54,348 nt of DNA from Halobacillus halophilus (GCF_020171985.1 NZ_JAIVAL010000017.1:1-54348); one strand, 5' to 3'; shown: positions 7,923-17,184, counted from the stretch's first letter. Made by a program: numbers and translations. Notes: generated by a model not told the origin, from the sequence alone.

Positions 7923-8738
7923 ATGTGGGAATGGAGAAATATCTACCGTGGTATGCTTATGGGAGCAAGTGACGTAGTCCCAGGCGTAAGCGGTGGCACA
8001 ATTGCGGTAGTCCTCGGTATCTATGATCGTCTAATTGAAGCGATCAACGGTTTCTTTACAAAGGAATGGAAAAAACATCTTAAATTCTTACTGCCGTTGG
8101 GAATTGGGGTTGTTACGTCTATTCTGCTGTTGGCAAAATTAATAGAATGGTTATTTGAACATTACCCTGGTCCCACTCAGTTTTTCTTCCTGGGATTGAT
8201 TATAGGGGTTCTTCCGTACTTAACACATAAAGCGGATGTGAAGCATAAATTTAAAGCGAACCATTATTTCATCTTACTTATCGGTGCAGCACTCGTAGCT
8301 TCAATGGCATTCTTCCAGACCAATGAAACGGAACCTATGCAGAACTTAACGCTTTCCACCTATATCCTTCTTTTCTTTTCGGGCTGGATTGCGAGCAGTG
8401 CCATGATCCTGCCGGGTATAAGTGGGTCATTTATCTTGTTGATTATTGGGGTTTATTCAACAGTAGTCGGTGGAGTATCAGATTTGAAATTTGATATTAT
8501 AGCAGTGGTCGGATTAGGAATTCTATTTGGTATTGTGGTTATGAGTAAGATTGTTAAATTCTTTTTGGAGAATTACACCTCAGGGACTTTTGCCCTCATT
8601 ATTGGTTTAGTTATTGGGTCAGTATTTGTTATTTTTCCTGGTGTACCGGAAAGTGCAGCATTGTGGTTGGTAAGTGCCCTGACCTTCTTTGGAGGTCTTG
8701 TGGCTGCATGGCTGCTGGGCCGTGTGGAATATAAATAA
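7923..8738 (+). CDS. DUF368 protein, putative undecaprenyl-phosphate translocase (PopT family)
   Basis: 271-residue polytopic membrane protein with an internal duplication: GASDVVPGVSGGT (~14-26) near the start and SSAMILPGISGSF (~158-170) in the second half, the paired re-entrant motifs of DUF368. Members named PopT were reported in 2023 to return undecaprenyl phosphate across the membrane for reuse in wall synthesis, with effects depending on pH and salt. The start is ATG at 7923, since aaaaaggag is about 8 bases upstream; the TTG at 7917 is too close. The family is sure; the function is by family. Confidence 0.85.
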   Translation: MWEWRNIYRGMLMGASDVVPGVSGGTIAVVLGIYDRLIEAINGFFTKEWKKHLKFLLPLGIGVVTSILLLAKLIEWLFEHYPGPTQFFFLGLIIGVLPYLTHKADVKHKFKANHYFILLIGAALVASMAFFQTNETEPMQNLTLSTYILLFFSGWIASSAMILPGISGSFILLIIGVYSTVVGGVSDLKFDIIAVVGLGILFGIVVMSKIVKFFLENYTSGTFALIIGLVIGSVFVIFPGVPESAALWLVSALTFFGGLVAAWLLGRVEYK

Positions 8739-8812
8739 GCAAATCATAAGACAAATGCATTCTTACCGATTATCATATGGATAAGAATCTGTTTAAAAGG
8801 AGAATGATGAGC

Positions 8813-9130
8813 ATGGAATCAATTCATACAATAGAGAAATTCAACGAAACAATCGAGAGTGAGCAACCGGTTATTATTAAGTTCCAGGCAGACTGGTGCC
8901 CGGATTGTCGTCGAATGGATATGTTTATCGGAGAAGTTTTAGAGGAATATAATCAGTATCACTGGTACGACGTTAATCGTGACGAAATTCCTGAAGTTGC
9001 GGATAAGTATGAGGTTATGGGTATTCCTAGTTTGTTGATTTTTAAACAAGGTGAAAAAATAGCGCATTTGCATAGTGCAAACGCAAAAACCCCTGAAGAA
9101 GTAGAAGAGTTTTTGCAAACAAGTCTTTAA
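8813..9130 (+). CDS. Thioredoxin-like protein
   Basis: 105-residue thioredoxin fold with the active-site motif WCPDC (~28-32) and the cis-proline segment GIPSLLIF (~70-77). WCPDC, instead of WCGPC, marks YbbN/TlpA-like or dedicated thioredoxins found in many Bacillaceae, so it may serve particular partners rather than being the general thioredoxin. In-frame starts at 8777, 8804, 8807 and 8813 exist; 8813 has the best spacing (about 10) to aaaaggag. Cytoplasmic; no signal peptide. It follows the DUF368 gene by about 75 bp and ends at a strong terminator. Confidence 0.85.
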   Translation: MESIHTIEKFNETIESEQPVIIKFQADWCPDCRRMDMFIGEVLEEYNQYHWYDVNRDEIPEVADKYEVMGIPSLLIFKQGEKIAHLHSANAKTPEEVEEFLQTSL

Positions 9131-9133
9131 AGT

Positions 9134-9167
9134 AAACGTCCACATGGTTATTCCATGTGGACGTTTT
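9134..9167 (+). terminator. Strong terminator
   Basis: Perfect 14-bp stem 9134-9147 / 9153-9166 with a 5-base loop, ending in a T run. It separates the thioredoxin-like gene from the flavoprotein gene. Confidence 0.85.
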
Positions 9168-9187
9168 GTATAAAGGGGGAACCTGTA

Positions 9188-10270
9188 TTGTCAAAGCGAT
9201 TGTTATTAGTAGGAGCAGGGCATGCGCATCTAGAGGTGATTCGAAGACTGAAAAGCGAAGCATGGGTAAATGTTGAGGTGTGTCTGATTTCTTCCTCCAG
9301 GTACCAATATTACTCTGGAATGTTTTCGGGATTCACAGAAGGTCTATACTCACTTGAGGATACACGAGTTTCATTGGAAAAGATTACAAGAGAAGCACGT
9401 ATCCATTTCATTGAAAAAACCGTGGTCAGTTTGCGACCTAAACAGAAAAAAGTAATTTGCCATGACGGTTCCGTCTATCCGTTTGATGTTGTAAGTTTTG
9501 ATATTGGCTCCAGAAGTTTACCTCAGGAGTTTGAAAATTCGGTAGCTCGGACCATCAAACCTAATTATGAATTTATATCTCAAATTGAAGAAGTTCGTAA
9601 TACAACTCATCCTTTAATTGTAGGTGGAGGTGCTGCGGGAACGGAACTTGCTCTTTCGCTCCAAACTTATAAAGAAAAGAACCAAATTCCGGGACAAGTT
9701 AAGCTGGTAACTGCTGAGAAGGTCATGAGTGGATTTCCGAAATTAGTTTCCCATCGGCTTAAATCTTTACTTACTAAAAAAGGAGTCCAAGTGTGGGAGG
9801 ATGAGAGTGTGGAGGAAATTCACGATCATTACATTGTGACGGACTCCGGTAATAAGATTCGGCATACGAGTGTTCTTTGGCTGGGAGGAGCTTCTGCGGA
9901 GCCTATCTTTAAACAGTCGGGCGTCGAAGTAGATGAGAAAGGATTTGCGCTGGTCCGGGACACTCTGCAATTTCAAGATTATGAATATATTTTTGGATCA
10001 GGGGACTGCGTAACCTTAGCGGGGTATCCTGAACTTCAGAAAAGTGGGGTCTATGCTGTTAAACAGGGCCCAGTGTTATGGAACAATTTGAGCCAATTCT
10101 TGTCTGGTCAATCCCTCCAGGAATATGATCCCCAAAAAAATGCCCTCTATATCTTATCAACTGGAAAACAGCAAGGATTTATGGTCTATGGTGCGCTGAG
10201 TCATCACAGCCACCAGGCCTGGAAGTTAAAAAATAAAATAGACAGAGATTTCATGGCTAAATATAAATAA
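9188..10270 (+). CDS. FAD-dependent pyridine nucleotide-disulfide oxidoreductase (SelD-fusion type)
   Basis: 360 residues. It begins with a Rossmann motif, LLLVGAGHAHLEVIRRL (~5-21), where GAGHAH replaces the usual GGGxAG and marks the flavoprotein group often fused or linked to selenophosphate synthetase SelD. A second nucleotide-binding motif, LIVGGGAAGTELALSL, lies in the middle, and IFGSGDCV is the late FAD-contact region. It resembles type-II NADH dehydrogenases in layout. Its substrate is not known; no selD is present in the window. The start is TTG at 9188 with aaggggga upstream; the ATG at 9155 lies inside the preceding terminator hairpin and is rejected. Confidence 0.8.
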   Translation: MSKRLLLVGAGHAHLEVIRRLKSEAWVNVEVCLISSSRYQYYSGMFSGFTEGLYSLEDTRVSLEKITREARIHFIEKTVVSLRPKQKKVICHDGSVYPFDVVSFDIGSRSLPQEFENSVARTIKPNYEFISQIEEVRNTTHPLIVGGGAAGTELALSLQTYKEKNQIPGQVKLVTAEKVMSGFPKLVSHRLKSLLTKKGVQVWEDESVEEIHDHYIVTDSGNKIRHTSVLWLGGASAEPIFKQSGVEVDEKGFALVRDTLQFQDYEYIFGSGDCVTLAGYPELQKSGVYAVKQGPVLWNNLSQFLSGQSLQEYDPQKNALYILSTGKQQGFMVYGALSHHSHQAWKLKNKIDRDFMAKYK

Positions 10271-10296
10271 GCGTCTCCATAAAGGAGGCGCTTATT
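10266..10296. terminator. Bidirectional terminator
   Basis: 13-bp stem 10266-10278 / 10284-10296 with one G-T pair, between the convergent flavoprotein and TVP38-like genes, with A/T runs on both sides. Confidence 0.85.
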
Positions 10297-10298
10297 TA

Positions 10299-10943
10299 CT
10301 ATATTTTCAGCCAGCTTCTCACTTTATTCCGGAATAGAAAAGTCAGGGCGAAGATCAGAGCAAATACAGTCAAGGCGATGAAGATCAATTGGCGGTCTCC
10401 ACTTGCCAGACTAGTACCAACTAAACTATAAGCAAACGTTCCGGGAAGCATTCCAAAAACGGTGGCGATGATAAAGGATCGCAGCTTTACGCGTGTAACG
10501 CCCGCCAAGTAACTTAAGATGTCAAATCCTACAATAGGGATGAGCCTTAGAACGAATACATACAGAAAACCCCGTTCCTTCATACGGTAATATATCTTTT
10601 CAGACCATTTGGATTCTTGGAATTTCAAAACCGAATCTCCAAAGAACCGGCCCATTACGTAACCCGTAATACCAGCAGCGGTAGCACCTATTACAATATA
10701 TAACATGCCTGGCCATAAACCGTATGCAAAAGCAGCAGCTAGTGAAAGAATAGATGTTGGAAATACCACGATCGGACCTATTGCGTATAAACCCATAAAT
10801 AGAAGCGGTCCATAAATACCGAAAGAAAGAATGAAGCTGCGAATGCTATCCGCCGTGACATCAAATTGCTGCCGTATAAACCAGGCAATAACAAGGAAAA
10901 CGATAACAAACAAGAGGGCACGTATGAGGCTTTTCCACTTCAT
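10299..10943 (-). CDS. TVP38/TMEM64 (VTT domain) membrane protein
   Basis: 214 residues, about six hydrophobic segments. Marks of the VTT/DedA-like fold are FPTSILSLAAAFAYG (~62-76), GATAAGITGYVMGRFFGD (~86-103) and RLIPIVGFDILSYLAGV (~132-148), whose Arg and Pro lie in the re-entrant loops. VTT proteins move lipids or other solutes across membranes; the role of the bacterial TVP38 branch is open. Its ATG overlaps the ATPase stop by 4 bases, so it is the last gene of the ABC operon. In E. coli the YdjX/YdjZ proteins of this family also neighbour ynjBCD, which supports a functional link. Confidence 0.85.
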   Translation of the reverse strand: MKWKSLIRALLFVIVFLVIAWFIRQQFDVTADSIRSFILSFGIYGPLLFMGLYAIGPIVVFPTSILSLAAAFAYGLWPGMLYIVIGATAAGITGYVMGRFFGDSVLKFQESKWSEKIYYRMKERGFLYVFVLRLIPIVGFDILSYLAGVTRVKLRSFIIATVFGMLPGTFAYSLVGTSLASGDRQLIFIALTVFALIFALTFLFRNKVRSWLKI

Positions 10944-11899
10944 AAAGATGAGCCTCCAAACGTCCGGATGCTCGATTCTTTTATATATAGAGTGACTTCT
11001 TCACCGGATATAGGTTTTTCGAGAGGAAGAGAGATCTTATGATCCAGGTCCTCTAAAAATATATGACCGACCGCCTGACCGTTCTGATAGGTAATGTGCT
11101 GGAGGACGCCGTTATAGGAGCGTGCTTCTTGTTCATTAATAGGATCGAGAGAGCATTCCTTTAGTGGAACATAGTTTTGTTCATCAATTACCAAATGACC
11201 TCCTAAAAAATCGGCAACAAATGAATTAGCTGGGTGCTTATGAATCACTTCTGCCTGATCGATTTGCTGGAATTTCCCTTCATGAAAGAGCGCAAGCCGG
11301 TCACCCATAATCATCGCTTCCTCGGTATCGTGAGTTACGAAGACTCCTGTTATGGATTGATTAACTAAAAAGTCTCTTACCCAGTATCTGATCTGTTGAC
11401 GCAGCTTAGGATCAAGACTACTGAAAGGTTCATCAAATAATATGATTTCCGGCTCTGTGGCCATAGCACGAGCTAAAGCAACCCGTTGCTGCTGCCCCCC
11501 GGAAATTTCTGAGGGGAAGTAACTTTTGAAGCGATCTAATCCAGTCGATTTAAGCAATTCAGAGATTTTGTGGTTATTCTTTTTGCCCGCCAGTTTTGCT
11601 CCATAGGTGATATTTTCCTGAACGGTCATATGCGGAAATAATAAAGGCTGTTGAAAGACAAGGCTGATGTCCCGTCGATTAGCTTTTTGGAAAGTAATTT
11701 CTTTCCCATACATATGAATACTCCCTTGAGAAGGAGATTCCAAACCAGCCAGTATGCGCAATAACGTTGTCTTTCCACTTCCTGATGGTCCTACAATGCT
11801 GAGGATTTCTCCTCTTTTAAGTTGAAAGGCAAGGTCAGACAGGATGAGATCTTGATTAAATTGTTTACTCAGATGCTGAACGTCCAGTGTGTGGCTCAT
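10940..11899 (-). CDS. ABC transporter ATPase (YnjD/PotA-like)
   Basis: 319 residues. Walker [10 protein letters not shown] (~37-45), Q-loop [10 protein letters not shown] (~81-90), signature [13 protein letters not shown] (~133-145), Walker B IILFDEP (~152-158) and H-loop VTHD (~188-191) are all intact. A ~90-residue C-terminal extension has the TOBE-like beta pattern of Fe3+/polyamine-type importers. It energises uptake through the two permeases encoded just upstream. ATG with ggagg upstream; its start overlaps the upstream permease stop by 4 bases and its stop overlaps the next start by 4, so the operon is translationally coupled. Confidence 0.9.
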   Translation of the reverse strand: MSHTLDVQHLSKQFNQDLILSDLAFQLKRGEILSIVGPSGSGKTTLLRILAGLESPSQGSIHMYGKEITFQKANRRDISLVFQQPLLFPHMTVQENITYGAKLAGKKNNHKISELLKSTGLDRFKSYFPSEISGGQQQRVALARAMATEPEIILFDEPFSSLDPKLRQQIRYWVRDFLVNQSITGVFVTHDTEEAMIMGDRLALFHEGKFQQIDQAEVIHKHPANSFVADFLGGHLVIDEQNYVPLKECSLDPINEQEARSYNGVLQHITYQNGQAVGHIFLEDLDHKISLPLEKPISGEEVTLYIKESSIRTFGGSSL

Positions 11900-12696
11900 C
11901 TTGTATTCCTCCAGGGCATTCTAGAATAGGGGAGAAGGAGAATGAACGCTTCTACAATGATATACATTGCGAGTGGAATCATAGCAAACCATACAGCAAA
12001 TGCAGCCATGACTGATGTATTTGCTGTATCAAGAAATGGAAAGAAAATCATGGGCAGGGTAACAATCCTGCCTCCCCCGATAATAGATGTAATGGCATAT
12101 TGACTTAGACTGATAACGATTGTTAAGAATGTGACACTGCGGATCGCAGGTTTCATTAAAGGAAGTTCTACAGTGAACAATTGCTGCAGCGGCCCGGCTC
12201 CAAGAACCACTGGCTGTTCCAGCATGTGCTTTCCTAGCTGAGCATACGAATTGTGAAAAATTCGTATGCTGTATGGAATGGTCGGAACCAGGTGGATAAG
12301 GATAACACCAAGGGCGGTATCAGCCAGTCCTGCTTGAATCATGAACAAATGAAGGCCCATAGCGACCGCAAGCACAGGAATTAAAACGGGAGACAGAAAC
12401 AAGGCTTCCAGCAGCGGTTTTCCTTTAAAGGAAAGTGTAGAAAGCGCTTTTCCTGCAGCGATTCCCACTGCCATATTCAGGATAAGCACTCCGGCTCCGA
12501 CCACAATCGACCAGAGAGTAGCTTCAAGAAGGTTAGCAGCTGACCATAGCACCTGGAAACTTTCAATTTGAAAATGAAATGATTCTCCAGACTGGAAACG
12601 CCAGGGAGAACTGACACTCTGTAACAGAAGCAAGAGGACGGGCATTATAAATAATAAAAGAGCTAGCATAACGAAGGTCATTTTCTTTATATTCAT
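11896..12696 (-). CDS. ABC transporter permease 2 (YnjC C-terminal-half-like)
   Basis: 266 residues with six predicted helices and the binding-protein-dependent permease EAA loop near VVLGAGPLQQLFTVELPLMKP. The start is ATG at 12696, which overlaps the upstream permease stop in ATGA and has agagga about 8 bases upstream. The longer frame from 12840 is only overlap with the previous gene. E. coli YnjC is one long protein holding both permease halves; here they are separate genes. Confidence 0.85.
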   Translation of the reverse strand: MNIKKMTFVMLALLLFIMPVLLLLLQSVSSPWRFQSGESFHFQIESFQVLWSAANLLEATLWSIVVGAGVLILNMAVGIAAGKALSTLSFKGKPLLEALFLSPVLIPVLAVAMGLHLFMIQAGLADTALGVILIHLVPTIPYSIRIFHNSYAQLGKHMLEQPVVLGAGPLQQLFTVELPLMKPAIRSVTFLTIVISLSQYAITSIIGGGRIVTLPMIFFPFLDTANTSVMAAFAVWFAMIPLAMYIIVEAFILLLPYSRMPWRNTR

Positions 12697-13553
12697 ATGG
12701 ATCGTCCTCTCATAGCTCGCCAGCGCTTTTTCTGAAGGATAGAGAACCCGGCAGCCGAAAAAGCAAGAATGAGCAGACTTAGACTGACCATCGCTGCAAA
12801 AGACATAGGGCGATCTTCCCATCCGCTGCCATAAAACCATTCATAGCTGAGTACAGATATCATTTCTGGAAAAGTCGTTCCCATTAAAGCAGGAACTTCA
12901 TAGGCAGAAATTGTGAAAGAGAAAACAATCAATGCGGTTTCGATTAATACTGGAAATATAGCAGGCCACTCGATTGCTGTGAACTGTCTGAACTTGCTCC
13001 CGCCAAGGGTTTTCACAAGGTCGTAGTATCCTGGTTTAATGGAGCCGTAAACCGGCAGAAGCATAAGAATTACAAAAGGAACTTCCTTCCATACATACGT
13101 AACGATAATACCAATTCCCTGAGGATCCCTCGTCCATATGGGGAAGGCGCTGCTGTTCTGGAGCACTCCTGCTTCTACAAGTAATTGGGCAGCTAGTCCT
13201 GTTTCCGAAAGCAGAAGGATAATCATATAGCCCCAAACAAAATGAGGAAACAGCATCGGAAGCCACACGAGAAGACGCGGGACGTGATGTTCCAAGTAGG
13301 GATAAAAGGACCGGGTGATTAGGACTCCGATAATCAAGGATACAATCGTTGCGATTAAGGTTGTTCGGATACTGAACCAAATCGAAGAAAGGAAGCGGGT
13401 GGATTCCAATAAATCAAGATAATATTCAAATGTCCATCTGTCTCCCCCTGACAGACTCTGAAAAATGGCGGAAAAAAACCCATATAGAGGAAGAGTCAGA
13501 AATAAAAGGGCAGGTATTAATAGGTAGACAGACTTATTGTTGAACAACTTCAT
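12693..13553 (-). CDS. ABC transporter permease 1 (YnjC N-terminal-half-like)
   Basis: 286 residues, six predicted helices and an EAA-type loop LVKTLGGSKFRQFTAIEWP (~180-198) that would contact the ATPase. It overlaps the binding-protein gene by 20 bases, so the two are coupled. Together with permease 2 it forms the membrane channel of the importer. Assignment to the YnjBCD group rests mainly on the binding protein. Confidence 0.85.
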   Translation of the reverse strand: MKLFNNKSVYLLIPALLFLTLPLYGFFSAIFQSLSGGDRWTFEYYLDLLESTRFLSSIWFSIRTTLIATIVSLIIGVLITRSFYPYLEHHVPRLLVWLPMLFPHFVWGYMIILLLSETGLAAQLLVEAGVLQNSSAFPIWTRDPQGIGIIVTYVWKEVPFVILMLLPVYGSIKPGYYDLVKTLGGSKFRQFTAIEWPAIFPVLIETALIVFSFTISAYEVPALMGTTFPEMISVLSYEWFYGSGWEDRPMSFAAMVSLSLLILAFSAAGFSILQKKRWRAMRGRSI

Positions 13554-14772
13554 TAAACCACTGATCCTTAATCCATTCTACATAGCTTGCTTCTGATTCT
13601 GGAAGGAAGCTTTCCTCAAGCTTTTTCTGGCTTAGTACGCTCTCCCCTCTTTCTACGGCTTTAAATTTTTTACGCATATTTTCGGGAAGCTTATCCAGAC
13701 TGATGGGGGTATTCTCTCCCCAATAATCCGGCTTTAGCTTAGCCAATTGGGCTTCTGGAGAAAGCATGAAATTGATAACGGTTAAAGCTCCCTCAGGTTC
13801 AGTAGTGTTAAAAGGAATTGAGAGGAAGTGTGTATTTCCGATAGAACCGGGCTCCATAATAAAAGACCGCGTGGTTTCGGGGAAGACTCCTTCTTCAATA
13901 AGTGACTCAGCGCGAGCTTCATTGTACCCCATCGTCATCCACACTTCCCCTTGGCTGTATAACCGATCCAGCTCAGCTAAGGTGTTCGGATAGTGTTTAC
14001 CCTTCCGCCATAGATTAGATTCTATCTCTTCTAAATAACTCCAGGTCTGATCAGCTGTTGCTGCTATTCTTTCTTCATCTAGAGACTGTTCATATATAGC
14101 AGAAGGTTCTTCAGCTTTCGCGTATAAGACATGTCTCAGAAAAGCGTTTCCTGTAAAGTCTTCCGCGTTTGGATAAGTGAATTTACCCGGATTCTGCTCG
14201 ACCCAGCTTTTCAGCTCTTCAAATGATGAAGGTGGGGTGTCTAATTTGGACTGGTCGTAATGAAAAACAAATTGTACTTTACCCCATGGAGCTTCCATTC
14301 CATCGGCTGATGTACCGAAATCCGTCTGAAAAGCAGGATCATCAGTATCGTAATATTCTTGGAAGTTAGGAAGTGCATTTACAAAAGAGCCAGCAAGCAG
14401 ACTGTTTTCTTTAGCATTTTTAAAATTCTCACCGTTCAGCCAAATGATGTCAATCGTTCCTTCCGACTTACCAGCCTTCTTTTCAGTTTGAAGCTTTTGC
14501 AGGATTTCACCCGTATCCATAGGAACTCGCTCCAACTCAATATTATAATTTTCTTTTAGACGGGGAGCTGCCCATTCATCAATGTACTGGTTGATCCCTT
14601 CATCGCCGCCCCACATAAACAAGCGCACGGTTGTACCATCTGCAGCACTTTCTATATCTGACCAGGGCTTTTCTGTCACTTCAGATAATGCAGTTTCGTT
14701 TGATGATGTATTTCCGCAAGCGGCTAATAGCGCTATTAGAATGATACTAAATAGAAGCCATTTTTTTCTCAT
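13534..14772 (-). CDS. ABC transporter substrate-binding lipoprotein (YnjB-like)
   Basis: 412 residues. Lipoprotein signal MRKKWLLFSIILIALLAAC puts the lipidated Cys at residue 19. VRLFMWGGDEGINQYID near residue 49 and IDIIWLNGENFKNAKENSLL (~118-137) are marks of the COG4134 YnjB group, whose ligand is not established. The start is ATG at 14772 because aaggggga stands about 6 bases upstream; the frame runs on to 14796 without such a site. First gene of the binding protein-permease-permease-ATPase-TVP38 operon. It is the captured-ligand receptor on the outer face of the membrane. Confidence 0.85.
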   Translation of the reverse strand: MRKKWLLFSIILIALLAACGNTSSNETALSEVTEKPWSDIESAADGTTVRLFMWGGDEGINQYIDEWAAPRLKENYNIELERVPMDTGEILQKLQTEKKAGKSEGTIDIIWLNGENFKNAKENSLLAGSFVNALPNFQEYYDTDDPAFQTDFGTSADGMEAPWGKVQFVFHYDQSKLDTPPSSFEELKSWVEQNPGKFTYPNAEDFTGNAFLRHVLYAKAEEPSAIYEQSLDEERIAATADQTWSYLEEIESNLWRKGKHYPNTLAELDRLYSQGEVWMTMGYNEARAESLIEEGVFPETTRSFIMEPGSIGNTHFLSIPFNTTEPEGALTVINFMLSPEAQLAKLKPDYWGENTPISLDKLPENMRKKFKAVERGESVLSQKKLEESFLPESEASYVEWIKDQWFNEVVQQ

Positions 14773-14938
14773 TGGAATCCCCCTTATCTCCGGCACCCTA
14801 CATTATTTTATAAAAGGTTTCTGTAATCTATCATACAAACAAATCCATCTTAAGGAAACTAAATAACTTATAAATAGCGCATAGGATAGCTGAAGGGAGG
14901 GAAAAGAGACAAGAGAATATGAAAAGGAGTGGGACAGA

Positions 14939-15529
14939 ATGTTGTATAAACAGTTTGCTAAGCCGGAAGGATGGATAGGTAAAATGACCGGCTGGTTTAT
15001 GGTTAAAGAAAATGAGACAAGAAATGAATGGACGTTGTCTTTCCTTGATATCCAAAAGAATGACAAGGTATTGGAAGTGGGATTTGGCCCAGCGGATGCT
15101 CTAAAAAAGATAGCGGAGAAAGAAGGGGTTTCCTTATACGGTATTGATCCGTCAGAGTCAATGGTGGAGACAGCACTTCGCAGGCTGAAAAAGGAGAAGG
15201 CACCTGAACAGATATGTATGATGCAGGGGGAGGCTCAAATGTTGGAAAACTTCTATCAGCCCCTTGATAAAATCTATTCCATTAACAACATTTCATTTTG
15301 GGAGACCCCTGTAAAGACGTTACATCATCTGCATTTCTTGTTGAGGCCTGGAGGAAAAATAGCCTTAACCCTTTCCCCGCACGGACGTGGGACAAGTGAT
15401 GAGACGACTGAAGTGATGGGCGGACAGCTTCGCGCACTGTTGGAAGAAGCAGGATTTGATCAAATTGAAGTATTTATTAAGCCGACATTTCCGAATGATA
15501 CCGTCTGTGCCCTCGGAATGAAGAAATAG
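14939..15529 (+). CDS. Class I SAM-dependent methyltransferase
   Basis: 196 residues. SAM-binding motif I is VLEVGFGPAD (~44-53), followed by an acidic residue after the next strand (YGIDPSESM, ~71-79) and the post-motif PLDKIYSINNISFW. LRPGGKIALTLSP is the usual strand 5 region. A small-molecule or lipid methyltransferase of the UbiE/Methyltransf_11 type is likely; the substrate cannot be told. ATG at 14939 with aaggag 10 bases upstream. It is divergent from the ABC operon. Confidence 0.8.
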   Translation: MLYKQFAKPEGWIGKMTGWFMVKENETRNEWTLSFLDIQKNDKVLEVGFGPADALKKIAEKEGVSLYGIDPSESMVETALRRLKKEKAPEQICMMQGEAQMLENFYQPLDKIYSINNISFWETPVKTLHHLHFLLRPGGKIALTLSPHGRGTSDETTEVMGGQLRALLEEAGFDQIEVFIKPTFPNDTVCALGMKK

Positions 15530-15640
15530 TATAGTAGTAGATAGTTTGGTTTCTAAAACTGTAACGATACAAACGTTATCTAACGCTTATTTTCGTAAAA
15601 GGTTATGGTAAGCTTTAAGTAGAAAGGGGGACTGATTTGA

Positions 15641-15895
15641 ATGCTTCCATCTTTGAAAAAGGAAGAAAAAGATTACGTAATTGCCAAAATTCAGGAGTAC
15701 TTTGAATTTGAACGAGGCGAGGAGATCGGTGATCTGGCAGCTGACCAGCTTCTACAATTAATGATCGAAGAGCTGGGTCCCTTTATATATAACAGAGGGG
15801 TTCAGGATGCACGTCAGATGGTTGAGCAAAAAGTGATGAATTTAGATGAAGATTTGATGTCCTTAACAAGACCGGCAGGGCGTCCTAAACGCTAG
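15641..15895 (+). CDS. DUF2164 small protein
   Basis: 84 residues, helical, charged. LKKEEKDYVIAKIQEYFEFERGEEIGDLAADQLLQLM and the later NRGVQDA are the recognisable pattern of DUF2164, a small conserved family of unknown function. Good ribosome site aaaggggg; ATG at 15641. Single gene with its own terminator. Confidence 0.8.
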   Translation: MLPSLKKEEKDYVIAKIQEYFEFERGEEIGDLAADQLLQLMIEELGPFIYNRGVQDARQMVEQKVMNLDEDLMSLTRPAGRPKR

Positions 15896-15905
15896 CTACA
15901 TAATG

Positions 15906-15936
15906 AAACCTCCGTCCTAATCAGGACGGAGGTTTT
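15906..15936 (+). terminator. Terminator after the DUF2164 gene
   Basis: Perfect 13-bp stem 15906-15918 / 15923-15935 (aaacctccgtcct and its complement), then T-rich. Confidence 0.9.
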
Positions 15937-16062
15937 CTCCATATAAAGTTTTAAAGCACTTTATAATAAGGGAAGGGATGCAAAAAACTAAAACTGGATA
16001 GAAAAGAGGGGAATTATAAAACAAAAGAACTTGGTATGAGATACCAGTTCCTGTGTTTACAC

Positions 16063-17061
16063 TTACTCTTTGTGAAGTTGAAAAGCTTCAGCTAATAGTT
16101 CGTATGAGCGGAGTCGTTCCTCAAAAGGGGAAACGATCGTATTAATAATAATTTCGTTTACTTGATAGCTCTCTGCTAACTCCTCAATCTCTTGCTTTAC
16201 TCGATCAGGAGAACCGACAATCATACGGCTGCGATTATCTTGTATTCTTTCCTGTTCAAAAAAAGTATAAGAGTGTTGCAGGGCTTCGTCAGGAGTAGGA
16301 AAACCGGATCTTCTCGCACCCTGTTCAATTTGTAATAAAGCGAGATCAAGACTCGAAGCTAAATACTCGGCATGTTCATCTGTCTCTGCACATACGACGA
16401 AAATCGAGACATTCGCATCCGGAGCACTTTGCTGCATGGAAGGGGAAAAGTATTTCTTGTAACGATCCACGACTCTTGTTCCTCCGTGGCCATTAATAAA
16501 ATGGGCAAAAGAATACGATGCGCCTAAATCTGCAGCAAGCCGGGCACTTGTCCCGCTGGACCCGAGCATCCAGATCGGGGGAGAGGTTTCTCCTTTAGGA
16601 GTAGCATAGACATTCATTCCTCGAGGGTCCTGCCCATGCAAATAGGCCATCAATTCTTCTATTTGAGCCGGGTACCCTTCAATATCAGGTGAGCTGCCCC
16701 GGTTTAAAGCTAAGTTTACGTTTGGCATGCCGCCTGGCGCACGTCCTACGCCGAGGTCAATTCTGTTCGGGTGTAAGGCTTCCAGCACACGAAAGGACTC
16801 TGCAACCTTATAGGCGCTGTAATGAGGAAGCAGAACACCGCCTGTTCCTATGCGTATGCGGTTAGTGCGGGCTGCTAAGTGAGCAGCTAAGATAGCAGGT
16901 GATGACCCCGCCAGGCTTTCCGTACTGTGGTGTTCAGCTACCCAGAAGCGGTGGTAACCTAATCGGTCTGTCCATTCTGCCAGCTCTGTTGTTTGCTTTA
17001 GTGCATCTTGAGAAGTCATCCCGGATAATATGGGGGATTGATCTAATACACTTAATTTCAT
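16063..17061 (-). CDS. LLM-class flavin-dependent oxidoreductase (luciferase-like)
   Basis: 332 residues, bacterial-luciferase-like TIM barrel using reduced flavin. YHRFWVAEHHS (~36-46), SSPAILAAHLAARTNRIRIGTGGVLLPHYSA (~53-83) and DLGVGRAPGG (~102-111) are typical of the MsnO8 subgroup with no assigned substrate. ATG at 17061 with aaaggggga upstream. No partner flavin reductase lies nearby. The class is sure; the reaction is unknown. Confidence 0.85.
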   Translation of the reverse strand: MKLSVLDQSPILSGMTSQDALKQTTELAEWTDRLGYHRFWVAEHHSTESLAGSSPAILAAHLAARTNRIRIGTGGVLLPHYSAYKVAESFRVLEALHPNRIDLGVGRAPGGMPNVNLALNRGSSPDIEGYPAQIEELMAYLHGQDPRGMNVYATPKGETSPPIWMLGSSGTSARLAADLGASYSFAHFINGHGGTRVVDRYKKYFSPSMQQSAPDANVSIFVVCAETDEHAEYLASSLDLALLQIEQGARRSGFPTPDEALQHSYTFFEQERIQDNRSRMIVGSPDRVKQEIEELAESYQVNEIIINTIVSPFEERLRSYELLAEAFQLHKE

Positions 17062-17153
17062 CTATAGGTCCCCCTTTACTTTAAAATATCATGTATATCG
17101 TGCCATGCAGCGTCTCATTATGCAATGGATAGGATTATCATCCATCATTAGAA

Positions 17154-17184
17154 AGCACCCTTTCCTTTAAGGGAGAAGGGTGCT
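17154..17184 (-). terminator. Terminator after the YknX-like gene
   Basis: Inverted repeat agcaccctt (17154-17162) / aagggtgct (17176-17184) just past the stop of the minus-strand gene. The T run is short. Confidence 0.55.

Noticed and set aside
9155-9187. Start of the flavoprotein at ATG 9155
   Set aside because: That ATG is inside the terminator hairpin of the previous gene and has no ribosome site; TTG 9188 has one.
12697-12840. 48-residue N-terminal extension of permease 2
   Set aside because: It overlaps the previous permease in another frame, and ATG 12696 has both a ribosome site and the usual ATGA overlap.
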